From: Wyeomyia smithii
Taxonomy: Eukaryota > Arthropoda > Insecta > Diptera > Culicidae
Length of the DNA: 64,000 bases
NCBI RefSeq assembly: GCF_029784165.1
Contig: NC_073694.1
Coordinates: forward strand, 25,120,506 to 25,184,505
Direction: 5' to 3'
This document shows positions 12,074 to 24,800 of the stretch, in pieces. The notes beneath the pieces were generated by a model that was given only the letters and a program-made list of their open reading frames with translations, searched no databases and was not told where the DNA came from. A program made the translations under genes and the position numbers. Every line of letters starts with the position of its first letter. The first letter of the stretch is position 1.

Positions 12074-13990
12074 TATAAAAAAAAAATTCAAAAAGAGTAT
12101 TTTAATGTGTTTTTCTGTATGCAAAAAATCATCTTCAAACATACGTAGTTTTCAAAGTAACATCTCAACTTTTAGCAATAAGATACCCATTATTTTTCCT
12201 TAAATGTCTTTCCTGAACATTAACAAACATTTCAATGAAGAACAATTACATATCATAGCTTTGAATTTCGATTTAGTGGCAAATTGGGTTCAAATATTCA
12301 TGAATTTGCTTGTTCAACGTATTGTTGTGAATAATATCTCAATTTTCAGTAATCAAAAATCTGTGATTTTTACTCAAGTCACAAACGTTTCAATAGAAAG
12401 AATCATATATCATAGCTTTAAATTTGGATTTAGAGACAAATTGAGCCAAAATATTCATGATATTGCATGTTTAACTTAGTTTTGTGAATAATATCTCTAT
12501 TTTCAGTTATCAGATAACTATTATTTCTTCTCGAATGTCATTCCTGAATAACAACGAACATTTTATTGAAAAAAAATCACGTGTCATCGCTTTGAATTTC
12601 GATTTAGAGACAAATTGAGCCTAAAAAATTATGGTTTTGCATTTTTCATGTGGTTTTGTGGAAAATATTTAAATGTCAAATAATCAGATACCTATTATTT
12701 TTGCCTAAAATATCTTTCCTGAACACAAAGAACATTTTATTATAGTAAAAACCACATCACTGCTTCGAGTTTTGATTTAGAGGCAATTTCAGCATAAAAC
12801 TCATAATTTTGCATGTTCCACGTAGTTTTGTGAATAATATCTCTAGTATAAGTAATCAGATACCTGTTATTTTTCTCAAATGTCTTTCTTAAACATCAAC
12901 GAATATTTTAACGAAAAAAGAATCACATGTCATCGCTTTGAATTTTGATTTGGAGACTAATTAAGTAGAAAAAGTCATTATTTTGCATGTTTTACGTAGT
13001 TTTGTGGATAATATCTCAAGTTTCAGTGATCAGATACTAATTAATTTTCCTCAAATGTCTTTCCTGAACATTAACAAACATTTTAGTGAAATAAGAATCA
13101 TATGTCATCGCTTTGAATTTTGATTTAGAGGCAAATTTAGCACAGAAAGTCATAATTTTGCATGTTTTAAGTAGTATTGTGAATGATATTTCAAGTTTTA
13201 GTAATTAGATACCTATTATTTTTTCTCAAATGTCTTTCTTGAACATCAACGAAAATTTCAATGAAAAACAGAATCACATGTCATCGCTTTGAATTTTGAT
13301 TTGTAGACGAATTAAATATAAAAAGTCATTATTTTGCATGTTTTACGTAGTTTTGTGAATAATATCTCAAGTTTTAGTGATCAGATACTAATTATTTTTC
13401 CTCAAATGTCTTTCCTGAACATTAACAAACATTTTAGTGACAAAAGAATCATATGTCATCGCTTTGAATTTTGATTTAGAGGCAAATTTAGCACAGAAAG
13501 TCATAATTTTGCATGTTTCACGCAGTTTCGTGAATAATATCTCAAGTTTTAGTAATTAGATACCTATTGTTTTTGCTCAAATGTTTTTCCGAAACATCAA
13601 CGAACATTTTAATGAAAAAAGAATCACATGTCATCACTTTGAATTTTGATTTGGAGACGAATTAAGTATGAAAAGTCATTATTTTGCGTGTTTTACGTAG
13701 TTTTGTGAATAATATCTCAAGTTTTAGTGATCAGATACTAATTAATTTTCCTCAAATGTCTTTCCTGAACATTAACAAACATTTTAGTGACAAAAGAATC
13801 ATATTTCATCACTTTGAATTTTGATTCAGAGGCAAATTTAGCACAGAAAGTCATCATTTTGCATGTTTCACATAGTTTTGTGAATAATATCTCAAGTTTT
13901 AGTAATTAGATACTTATTATTTTTTCTTAAATGTCTTTCCTGGACATCAGCGAACATTTTCATGCTAAAAAACCTGCATGTCACCGCTTA
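12074..13990 (+). repeat. Satellite/tandem array, ~174-bp unit, about 10-11 copies
   Basis: The block AAATGTCTTTCCTGAACAT recurs with variants near 12202, 12533, 12708, 12878, 13050, 13227, 13404, 13579, 13755 and 13930. Spacing is about 170-177 bp once past the first, less regular units. Each unit also carries CATGTCATCGCTTTGAATTT, TTTTGCATGTTTTACGTAG and TGAATAATATCTCAAGTTTT. Adjacent units show an alternating pattern (AACATTAACAAAC versus AACATCAACGAA), suggesting a two-unit higher-order repeat of about 350 bp. No long ORF follows the period. Confidence 0.92.
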
Positions 13991-14109
13991 TTATTTTTGA
14001 TTTAGAACGATTCAAAATGTACTGTACACCTCAGAGACTGAGGGAATAATATCAACAAGATCAAGCGTTACGGAATTCCATTTTTATATAGTAGATTTAA
14101 TTTATAGTA

Positions 14110-14865
14110 CAGTCATACCTCGATAAAAGGCAACCTCGATATAAGGCAACCTCGATATAACGTAACTTCTACCTCGATATAACGTTACTTTTTAAAATGA
14201 ATTGAAATCGAAAATAAATGATACAGCAACTATTTTTGGGTTATGAATTGCTTCAAAAAATATTAGTAGTAAGTTTTGAAACCAATGAAACCAATGCGGA
14301 AATTGTCCAAAATGTGCATAAGGAAGGTTTAAAATTACTAATAGGTGATGGGAAATAGGTTTTCACGCATCCTTCAGTAACAATTCTTAGTCTTGCATCA
14401 ATTAAAAAAAATTTTTTTTGCTTGTTGAAATTTTCTCTAAATGGGCAAAAGAAAGGGTAAAAAATACTGATAGGTTATGGAAAATAGGTTTTCGCGCATC
14501 TGTGAGTAACCATCAACAGTCTAACATCAATTAAATTTTTTTTTGCTTGTTGAAAATTGTCCTAAATAAGCATAAGAATGGTTTAAAAATACTGATAGGT
14601 GATGGGAAATAAGTTTCCACGCACCACGCAGTAACCTGTTTTATCAATTAAAAAAAATATTTATTTTGCCTTTGAAAATTTTCTGAATGGGCATAAGAAT
14701 GGTTTAAAAATACTGATAGGTTATGGAAAATAGGTTTTCGCGCATCTTTTAGTAACCATTAACATTCTTGCATGAATTAAAATTTTTTTTTTGCTTCTAT
14801 ATAACGTAACTCGATACAACGTAAAGAAAATAAAAATAATGTTGCCTTATATCGAGGTATGACTA
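14110..14865. mobile_element. TA-flanked MITE with internal ~120-bp tandem repeats
   Basis: The left end CAGTCATACCTCGATA and right end TATCGAGGTATGACT(A) are inverted, and TA flanks both sides (14108-14109, 14866-14867). CTCGATATAA motifs repeat near the ends. Internally about four units carry ACT(A/G)ATAGGT(G/T)ATGG, near 14338, 14466, 14591 and 14710. There is no transposase ORF. The structure fits a Tc1/mariner/pogo-superfamily MITE. Confidence 0.88.
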
Positions 14866-14939
14866 TATTATTTTTTTGTCTTAATAAAAAAGAAAATAAC
14901 GGGCATCACAAATTTTAAATTTGCCGTTTTCTCAACTTC

Positions 14940-15762
14940 GGCAAGCAAAGGGACAAACAGCCCAACGACAGTCTGTGTCCGTCTCTGCGCGAGTGTGAGT
15001 GAAACGATGGGGCGTGCTTTTTTGGGGTGCTTTTCGCAACTTGCAACTTTTCTCCAGTGTGCCTCGTGCCGCAGCGAAAAGCCGCAGTCAGTTCAGTTTC
15101 TTTTCAACTGTCATTGCGTGTAGTTGTGTCTTTGCTGTGAAGAGCATAGTTTGCTGCTGTTAAGTTTTTTTCTAATTCGCGGAGCGGTTTTGTTTCCCTT
15201 CCTCTTTCTCGCACAGGAGGCCCCCGTGTGGCGGTAAGAGTGAGACAGCACGCTGGTGCGCACAGGTTCTTATCGTTCTTATACGATTTTGTCGGACGAA
15301 AACGACGACGACGGTGTGGATTCCGATAGAGCTGCACACGGAAATCCGTTTCATTCCGGGTTTCGGTTTGGTTTGATTCTCGCTAGGAAGTGAGAAAACT
15401 CTACAGTAGTGCGGTGGTGCAGTTTAAAATCTTGTAAAGTGCATTTTTATTTGCTTCGGCACTAACACCAACCCAGTCCAGTCTCCTCCAGTAAGGAGAA
15501 GTGAAGCAGTAACAGCGATAAAAAAATTGAAAAAAAGTTGTGTTCTGGTGTGTTTGCGTGGCGAAGAGCAAGCGGCCCGGAGATCGGTAAGAAGAATAAC
15601 AAAAAGTGGGAAGATTATAACGCAAAAAAAACGTGAATACGGTCTGTTTCGGAAGAATTTTCCTGAAGCGTAGGGGAAAAAATAGTTCTGTCTGGTAGTG
15701 CAGACCAAAATTGACGGAATATTAATATAATCGAGGAGAAGCGATTCCCACAGGCCGGAACC
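14940..15762 (+). promoter_or_regulatory. Clic promoter region and 5' UTR
   Basis: From 15010 to the start codon at 15763 there is no ATG at all, as expected of a long leader and not of random DNA. Two arthropod-initiator-like TCAGT sites lie at 15088-15092 and 15093-15097, and no TATA box is evident. The stretch is more GC-rich than the flanking repeats. The exact start site is inferred. Confidence 0.5.
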
Positions 15763-15831
15763 ATGTCTGAGGAGAAGCAGGAAAATGGTACCCGCAACGG
15801 TGACGTGCCGGAGATTGAGTTAATCATCAAG
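15763..15831 (+). CDS. Clic: Clic coding exon 1
   Basis: Twenty-three codons, MSEEKQENGTRNGDVPEIEL then IIK. ACCATG context, donor AAG/GTGAGT, phase 0. The end EIELIIK begins the thioredoxin-fold beta strand of CLICs. Confidence 0.93.
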
Positions 15832-18800
15832 GTGAGTCAATTATTAATTCGCTTTGTTCGCAGAGACGAAAAAAGAACAGAAAAAAAACGTGAACATGCC
15901 GGGTGGACACCGACCGCGTAATCGATCTTGTGAAAAGTCGCGGATGTCGGACAAAGGGATTATGTTGCAACACCGTGGAGTGAAAATTACGGATTCGAAG
16001 TCGTCATCATCATTAATGTTCGGATCAAGACATCAAAGCAAGCGGCTTGATATGCAATGCAAATGGATATGCGAAGGGTCTCCGCCTGGTAACTGACCTT
16101 TAGATTTCCATGGATTAGTCACCGCTATTTTTCAACGTCGCATCTTAGAAATATAAAAAAATTAAAAGATTAGCTAATTTGATGTGTTAAATAATCGACA
16201 TGCCAGAACATTTATGGGTCGTAAAATAATCTTATTTTAATCAAAACCATTTGATTAATTGAAAAGTAATCGACTATCGGTGTGAATTCCGTCCTAAGTG
16301 AATTATAATCATTAACTTGAGCACTGAAAATAGTTATTTACTCGGATTTCGGACAATTCGATGAATGTTGTAATAAAATCAGTAAAAATGTGACAGACCT
16401 TTTTTTCGTTTGTAGTGGCTCAGGTAGAAAAAGTGAAAATTAAAAAAAAAATACGATTAATGTATTTATATTTTTTTATGTTTTAATGTTTTCACTTTAA
16501 TATAACGAGAATTGACGACTACGACGAAGTAGCGATCAACCCTATATATAGCTTCATAACTTCTCAGTACTTGGGCTTGCTAACATTTTTTCATTATTTT
16601 AATGATCTTTGATTTCTTTGGGATTTCATTGTTCAGAATTTTTAAAACAAGAAGTATCTTAACAAATCAGCCGAATCAAAACGAGAGCATCTGCGAAAAT
16701 TCAATTATAACGTCTCTGCAGTACGATTAGCCGGTGAAGCCAGAAGCAAAGAACCAATTGCTATATCGACCTTGGCAGAAGATACAATGAGAGAAATAAA
16801 CTGCGTTATTCAGCAATTCTGGAACAACCAGTAGTTGACAATGCAAGACGCCAAACTACGAAAAGGTGAATTCGAAACCAAAAATGGATGGACTGCAGTA
16901 ATCCTGGTGACCAATGCGTCCCAAGTTGGACTCCCAACCCGACTGAGAATTGGACACACGAGATTAACCCATAGCTTCTTACTCGAAAAAAAAAATACAC
17001 CACCATCATGTGAACCACTATCGATGTACCGCACCTTCTACTGAACTGCAGGAAATATTTCGACGTAAGGCAAAAATATTAAATCGATGAAATCACACTA
17101 CAAAGAGCAGTCGGTAATGAAACAATAATCGAAACAAAAGTGATTAAATACCTAAAAGAATGTGAACTGTACAACTTACTATAAATTCACCAAAAGATTT
17201 TTGATACAGACTTAATACTTCAGTCATTTACTCTATCTTTCTGATGTCCGTGTTTAGGAAATCCTATGCCGTAAAATTACAAAATTTTCGTGATTTTTCT
17301 TCAGATGTTCAGAGTAAGGTCAAGTGTTCGGGTATTTTGGCTATTGATTAATGTATATTTAAAGATGTATTTGGCACGTCGTGGATGCAAGTATAGTGAG
17401 TAGGGGCGACTCGTGGCTGTTGAACCTACCTGTTCAACTATAAATTCTGATAATCAGAGTTTGGGGGAAGTAATTACAATTTTATCCGCGAATAAAAGCA
17501 AGTAATTCCCTTTGTTACTATTTAAAAATTAAACTAAAAAATAGAAAAATAAGAGCATGAATTTGGATTTTAGATTCATTTTTTGCCTGAAGTCCCCATG
17601 TGCATTGCACAGGTTGCACCTATGGACGAGTCGCCTCTGAGTGAGTATTACGCCGTTCGCTGCATTTTTCTCAAAACCAAATTTTTCAACTGGTGGTAAG
17701 ATTTTCTCAGCATTTACTGAATCGAATTGGCTGAATTTTTTTAAGCGCGCGGAACATTTTACATAACTGGTTTTTGATATCTGAATTTTCCAATTTTTTA
17801 TGATTTTTCAAATAGTGATTTCAAGGAAAAAACATTTTTTCCAAAATAGCCGCTATTTTGGGAATTTTCAAAAACGACTATGTAACAAGTTGGATAATCC
17901 ATTTTTACATGCTAAAATAAAATTTCAGCCAAATCGGTTCAGTAGAAGCTGAGAAAAACTTACCACCAGTTATGAACTGATTTAGAGAGAGCATCAACGT
18001 TCACAGCTGCCTTACTATATTTGCATCCACGACATGCAAAATACATTCTCAAATATACCTTAATGAATAGCTAAAATACCCGAACACTTCATTTTACTTT
18101 AAACATCCGAAAGAAATCGCGAAAATTCATTATTTTTCGGCCTTCCAGAGTAGGGTCCCCCCTTAACCCTTTCCTCACGCAAAATTCCAGAAAAAAAGTC
18201 ACATAGTTGAATGAGAATACCTCTCCAGGCACGGATTTTACAGATTTCTACAGGACCACCCACTGTGTGCATTAGGGTGGCAATGAAAATTGACTTTTCG
18301 AATTCAAAAGTTTCGTCCTCTCGATAACAGGCTCCATGCTAAATTTCAGCTCAATCGAGCCTTGGGAACACGTTTCACTTTTTTGATCGATGAATGTCCT
18401 TAAAATAAAACGGCTAGTACATGAGTACATGTGTTACCTAGAAAAAAAAATGTTTCCGTAAAAAATCTAAGACATTGAGTATTAAAAAAAAGTTTTCGAT
18501 ATCGACGATTTCATGAACTACTACCTGTGCATTTGACCTCAAATCTTAATTTTCCAACCTTTGTGCAATGCTTGGATTGGTCCCTTTTCCCATACATTTC
18601 CCTAACCCAGACGTCAGAAAGAAGTACCAAACTGGTATTTTTTATTTATGTTTTTATGTTATATTCTAACAAAGCACTGTAGACTCAGATGATCAAAGAA
18701 AAGCAAAGTTTAGGTACCTACTAACATTTCACAGGGGAAACTTGATCTTGCTGTATATTGGACACAGGTTTTGCAGCCAACTTATAATAGCACAGGACAG

Positions 18801-21800
18801 TTGAGGGGCTAGAGCTACGATCTTATTGATACTATACTGATGCTCGAATAAATAAATATTAAGGCTGGCACTGAATGTTCTACATTGCATGCGCACACCT
18901 TGTGTCTCTTGTGAAATGACAAAAAAAATCGCTAGACGCATTTGTGAAACAAAATAAAAGTCAAAATGGATATAATCTCCCATTCATCCATTTCTCTACT
19001 ACGTGAGCTGGTAGCCAATCATGATGAAAACCCACAGCCCAAGCAATCTCGGCGGCTGCATTTGAACCTTTAAACGCTAGAAGACCACGGACAGCAAGAT
19101 TTGAAGTCCAGATAATAATATCTAGTTTAGCGTGCGAAGCGGCGACTCCAGTAGGTATTACCGAAGAGAAGAGACGAACAAAACAAAAAACCGTGAAACG
19201 GGTGCCCAATATGGCAACTGGATCCAGCTTTTTCTCACATACCTTGGTTGGCGGTGGTGTGTGGTGACCCGTTCTGGGTGCCGCCGTAGCAGAATAGACA
19301 CAGCAGGCCAGAAGGCATGCCGCCCCATAACGTGTGTGCCCATATTTGGGAACCACTCTACGATTCGCGCGTCCATGAGCAGAGCGCGCGCGCCCTCGTC
19401 ATCGATAGAATACTTCGAATGGCACGGATTGAATGCAGAGTTATGTGGCAGTGTTCTAATCAATTCTGGAACAAACTGCACAAGCTAACAACAACATCCT
19501 ATCCCATTTGAAGCGAAGCGAAAATCGTCGCATCTATTCGCCAGTTGCCGGGCTGATAGACGACGAAATGAAAGGGAATTTTGTTGCGTCCCGCAATTGG
19601 CAAGCGCAAAATAAGAAACCGGTTTTGCTCAGGAGTCCCCTACAGTCGTTGTCATCGTGTCGGTCGTCGTCGACGTCGTTGGTATTGCAACAGTGGGCCG
19701 CGCGCAGTTGACTTCTCGGCAGCGGCCCCAACGACCGACCGGCAGAGGCTGGCCATATTCATCATTATTTTAGGTTGGTTCGCGTTTGCGCTGGTGTGTG
19801 TGTCTGTGTGAATGCGAGTGCCTGAAATGGGCATTTGCAGTACACTTTGGATGCTCTGGTAAGGCTTTTTTTCTTCTTTCAAGTGGGATTGGTCTTCTTC
19901 CTGCTTGACGTGTTCAACATTTTCCTTGCCTAGAGATGTTAGAGATAATCGAAGATTGTTAGCGAAAATGCTGACTACGAAGCGCAGCGTACAAATTCAC
20001 GTATTTAGACCATGACTGGCCTTTGGCTTAACCAGCATCCAAGAAGTCAAAGCAGATGAATATTATTGCTGAATAAAATAACTGAATAAGTACAGTATGA
20101 GAAAAAATGTACCGACCAACTTCGTAATAATCATTAATATCATTATGAACTGTTCAAATGATTTTGGTTTTTTTAAGAAAAATAGATTATGAATTACCAC
20201 ATTCACTGGTGTGAATAAGGAAGATCCCCAGCACAAAACACACACTTCAAGGTCCAAGGTCGTTTTTTTTAAATGTTTTTCTTCGAGGTAACACCAGATC
20301 TCGACGTTTAATGTTTTCTAAGACATTTGGCATAAAAAAAATCGATACCGACAATTGCATGCATTTTCTAATCGATCAAAAGAGAGAAATTTCGCTGGAA
20401 GGTGACGAGCTTTCTGTCATCACTCTGTCTTCACGTCTGGCCCAGGACTAGGCGGCCCCTTGTGTCGGAAGGCCCGGAGCATTTGTCTCTTTCGCTCCAC
20501 CTTAAATTCGGACCTGCCTATAGGCTTCACGTGATTTTTTCATACGATCTAATAATTTTACACGGTTTCGAAATGTAAATGTTAGGATTCAACGGATTTT
20601 CCAGCAAAAAAATATTTTATACGCAGTATGTAAACAGATTTTTCTTCTTGAAATTCTTTTTTTTTTCGAAATTCCGATTCAATTTCCGTAATCAAATTAG
20701 ACAATTTCCGCGTTAAATAAACAATACTAATTAGCGAGAATAAAAAGGCTATCGGCCATATCCGCGTACCACAGAGAAGTACGTTATGATCCATCTAAAT
20801 CTATATATTTATATCGCAAAGGGGTAATCCGATCTAAACATTCTATGCTGCTCTGGAACAATTTTGAGTTGATTTTTGTCAAGCCACAACATTATTGGAC
20901 CACACAGAAGAGGCACGACAGGTGCTCGCCACGGGACATCAAGATTGCTAAAGAGGATATGAATGTCCATAACCGATAATAGGGCCTCACAGGCTGTTTT
21001 CCGTAGATGTACGGATTTGTTGCGGAATTTTCCGTAGATGTACGGATTTGTTGCATTTCTACAGATGTACTAGTCTAGGAGAATTCCGTACAGAACTACA
21101 CGAAACAGTTATGGCATCTCTGGTGCTGTGAGTCACAGCCTACACAACGACACGAACGACAACAGCCATCGGTGCATTAAAGTTCGCGGTTTCCCGAGGT
21201 CTGGTGATTAGAAGTACATTTTCCCCCCGAAAAGATTTTCATAAAGCCATTTATCGAACAACAAACCAAATCGACCACGTTTTCTCCGATGGCCGGTTTT
21301 TCTCAAACATCACAAACAAAGGCTCCCTTCGGGGTGCGGATATCGATTCAGACCACCACTTAATAAAAGTATTTGTGCGCTCAAAACTATCCAAGGTGTC
21401 ACACACACGACAAAGCTCTCTTCTTCGGAAATACATCCGGCAGTTGCACGATCCACAGGCTACCGAGAACTGCGTGCTCCTTCCTGACGAGACACTGTTA
21501 AAAGTTTCGATGTTTTAACCCTTGAAAATGGACATTTGGACAATTCATTCACAGGTTGTTATTTTAGGCAAATAAACAAAATTTACATGGTCGGTTCTTA
21601 AAATTCATTTTTGCCATACATTGCATTGTCACCCTAGTACCCGCACATCGCGTCTTCGTGGACTTCATATCAGCAATGATACAATCTAGCAATAAGCGAA
21701 ATTGTATCGGTATCAAAAATGTCGATACTTTTGAGGCAATATTTCGATTTTCCAGATCGATACGCAAGAGTCCGATGCTTAATCGTATCAATACTGAAAT

Positions 21801-24800
21801 CCGCGATATTTGTATCTATATTCTTTTATGCATAGTTGTTACCAACTGGAACCACTGAAAAGTTGTCATTCTCAGTATAAATATCACACAAGTCTATTTG
21901 CACTAGCAAAACTCAGATGGAGAAATAGACGGAGAGGATGTTGTGAACCTTACGAACTGTCAAAATCTGAGCCAAACGAACAAGAAAGGTAACAACACAT
22001 TGAGAGGTATTGCAGTCAGATACAATATAGAACATACGCCATACGTTTTTCTTGTTCTATAGATCTTTCTGACAACTTAGTCACGCACACTAAATTCCAG
22101 AGTGGCCACCCAACCGGGAAAACCGGGAAAAAACCTGGTGTATGATGCACATCATGTCGGTGGAGGAGACGAAATTAATATCACCAAGTCGTCGATCCAT
22201 TACGCTCGTATTTTACATAGCCGATATGTTGAATCGTTGAAAGCAAAGAAAAAGGATCAGTCAGATCAAGATGGGGGAGCCCGGAAGAAGAATATCACGG
22301 CCCGTGCTATTTAAACGATAGAAGGCAAAACTTTTCGCGGACACCCATAGAAAGGCAGCAGAAGTAATACAAACTTAATTTGGCCTAGGAGTACCCGGTA
22401 ATTAGTATTATATGCGTTGTTTATAAGATACTTGTAGACAACATCTCCTCTCGGGAAAGATGACGTCCGTCACATTTTTCAATTTTTTGCGACAATATCT
22501 TTTGATTTCAATAAGGCTAAACACCTTCAAGAAGTGTATTTGAGCATTTTGGGATGTAAATCGAAAGTCACGCTTTTTCAATCCTTAACTTTATGAAAAA
22601 CTACTACAGAATACAGAAGTACAATTAACCGGGAAAAATGTTTGAACGAACCGGGAAAACCGGGAATTTATTTTCGGGTTCTGAGTGGCCACCCTTAAAT
22701 TCGGGTTGTTCGCCTCATGAACGATTCTTGCTTTACTCTACCGGGGTTGAGCTAATCGAAAAATATAGTCTTTTTTGAATTGCTCGGTACTGGAAATTAA
22801 ATATTCATTTTGTAAGATACTATCCTTAAACAAATCACATAATCCGCGTAGGAATAAAGTAACTTTCAAGTCAGCGAAAGTAAATAAAAATTTCGCAATC
22901 AATGCAAGCATTTCAACCTCATTCTCCATCCGACTTACTCGGTGTTAAGTGCACCAAAACATCCACGATTGGAGCGGTCTATTACTAGACAATTAATAAG
23001 AATGTTCCGAAATTGCATTATCACAATTAGCAAACAATTTTGTTGATTTACAGCTCAATATGCTATTATTTAGTGGATTTCGGCTGAATTATAGCTTAAC
23101 AAATCGTTATCCAATAAAATTGTTTGTTTGGCAATGATTTGAAACCGGAGGTTCACAAACCATTTATATTGCTAACAAAGTAATGATCTATTGTGGAGAA
23201 AGTATTTAAAATTAAACATAAACATAAAATTAAACATCTTTACGGTTTTTGCGATGCATTTTATTATTTTCCAGTACTTTCATAGTTAACACCGGTTATA
23301 CGAGTCAAATGAAAAGTCAGTAAACATTGCGATTTGAGAAAAAAACTGGCCCCTTTGACATGTGAAACCCAGTTGCCAAATTGGCCGGTAAATACAAATC
23401 TTATAGATATAAATTGTTTAGTTCATTTGTTTGCCAAAGCTCAGAATTTCTGCATTACCTGTATTTTTTGTATATAAAGTCATTTGATTGAAGCTTCCTT
23501 GTGTTTACTCAAATTCAAAAAATGTTCTCGGCTATTGTATCGATACTTCTGGTATCAATACTTTTTGTCTGATATTTTGAGTATCTCGATACTTTTGGAT
23601 CTCCGGGTATCGATACTCTCCACCGTATCGCCCAATGCTAATAAAGTCGATCGAGACGAGCTATGGAAAGTAATGCATGACTACGGTTTTGAGCTGAGCT
23701 GCGCTTGAGCTTGACGACTACACATTTCGTAGTTGCTTCTTCGTGATCGATCTGAGCTAGTGAAGTTGCAAAAAGAGCCACATATATGCACACTTGAGAT
23801 TAGATTACCATCTTCAGTGTACAACAATTCAGTAGCTATCGTTTTGTATGGATCGATAACAGCAATATCAGAGACCGAGTTTACCTCTGCATCTCCACGA
23901 CTGCGAAGGAAAGAAAGGGTTGTGTCAGCGGCTGAATCTGACAGTATTGCGCGCAAAATTAACCCATTATGGCGAGGAACGATGAGTATCTTTTTGTCAA
24001 ACCCCGCCATTTACCATCAGAAGCATCCAAACGTTTGACTGTTTGTCTATTACTATTAGTATCCTCGCGACAACAAATGCACTTCGGTAGGCGCGAAACT
24101 TTGAAAGGTATTTATTGCTTAGTCATCAAATTATTTACGATTTTTATCGACAGAGCGGACCTGCTCTGATTTACGATGCGTTCTTGTACACCGTCAGGCC
24201 GAGATCAAGTTCATCTCTGCATCTCCGCGACTGCGGTGGAAAGGAAGGTTTGTGTTGTTGTTTGTGGCACCGTGGCAAACAATGTTGCGCGCGTAGCTCG
24301 CTTATTAAAAAAACGGACAAAGAGTATCTTTTTTTTCATCACCACGATCCTGTACAGACAACGGACGCGCGCGATGAAAGCATTTACCACTAGTAGCATC
24401 CAATTAATATGAATTAAAGTTATTTTTTTGTTGGTTTAAATTGGCCTCCATTTTTAGGATACACTCGACACATAGTCTTAATACGCCGACTCCATGATAA
24501 TCGCACAAAAAATGTCTAAATGTAACAATATTTTTAAAAACCAAGGAAAATCATAAAATGAAACAAGACAAAATGCCCAACACGCTTTATCTAAATTTTA
24601 GTTATTTGAATGTAAAGTACGTTAGGAAAGATTGACGGAACCCAGATTATTTAAAAACATTTCAGAGGTTGATATATCTATTTATACTTAAAGTCAGGGG
24701 CGACTCGTGGCGTTTGAACGTGCCTGTTCAACTACAAATTCTGAAAATCGCAGTTTGGGGAAGTAAACGCAATCATGTTCGCGTTATCACGCAAGTAATT

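Noticed and set aside
18961..19356. 131-codon reverse ORF with a hydrophobic start resembling a signal peptide
   Set aside because: Overlapped by similarly long ORFs on the other strand, no domain recognised, and it lies in a GC-richer patch where chance ORFs are common.
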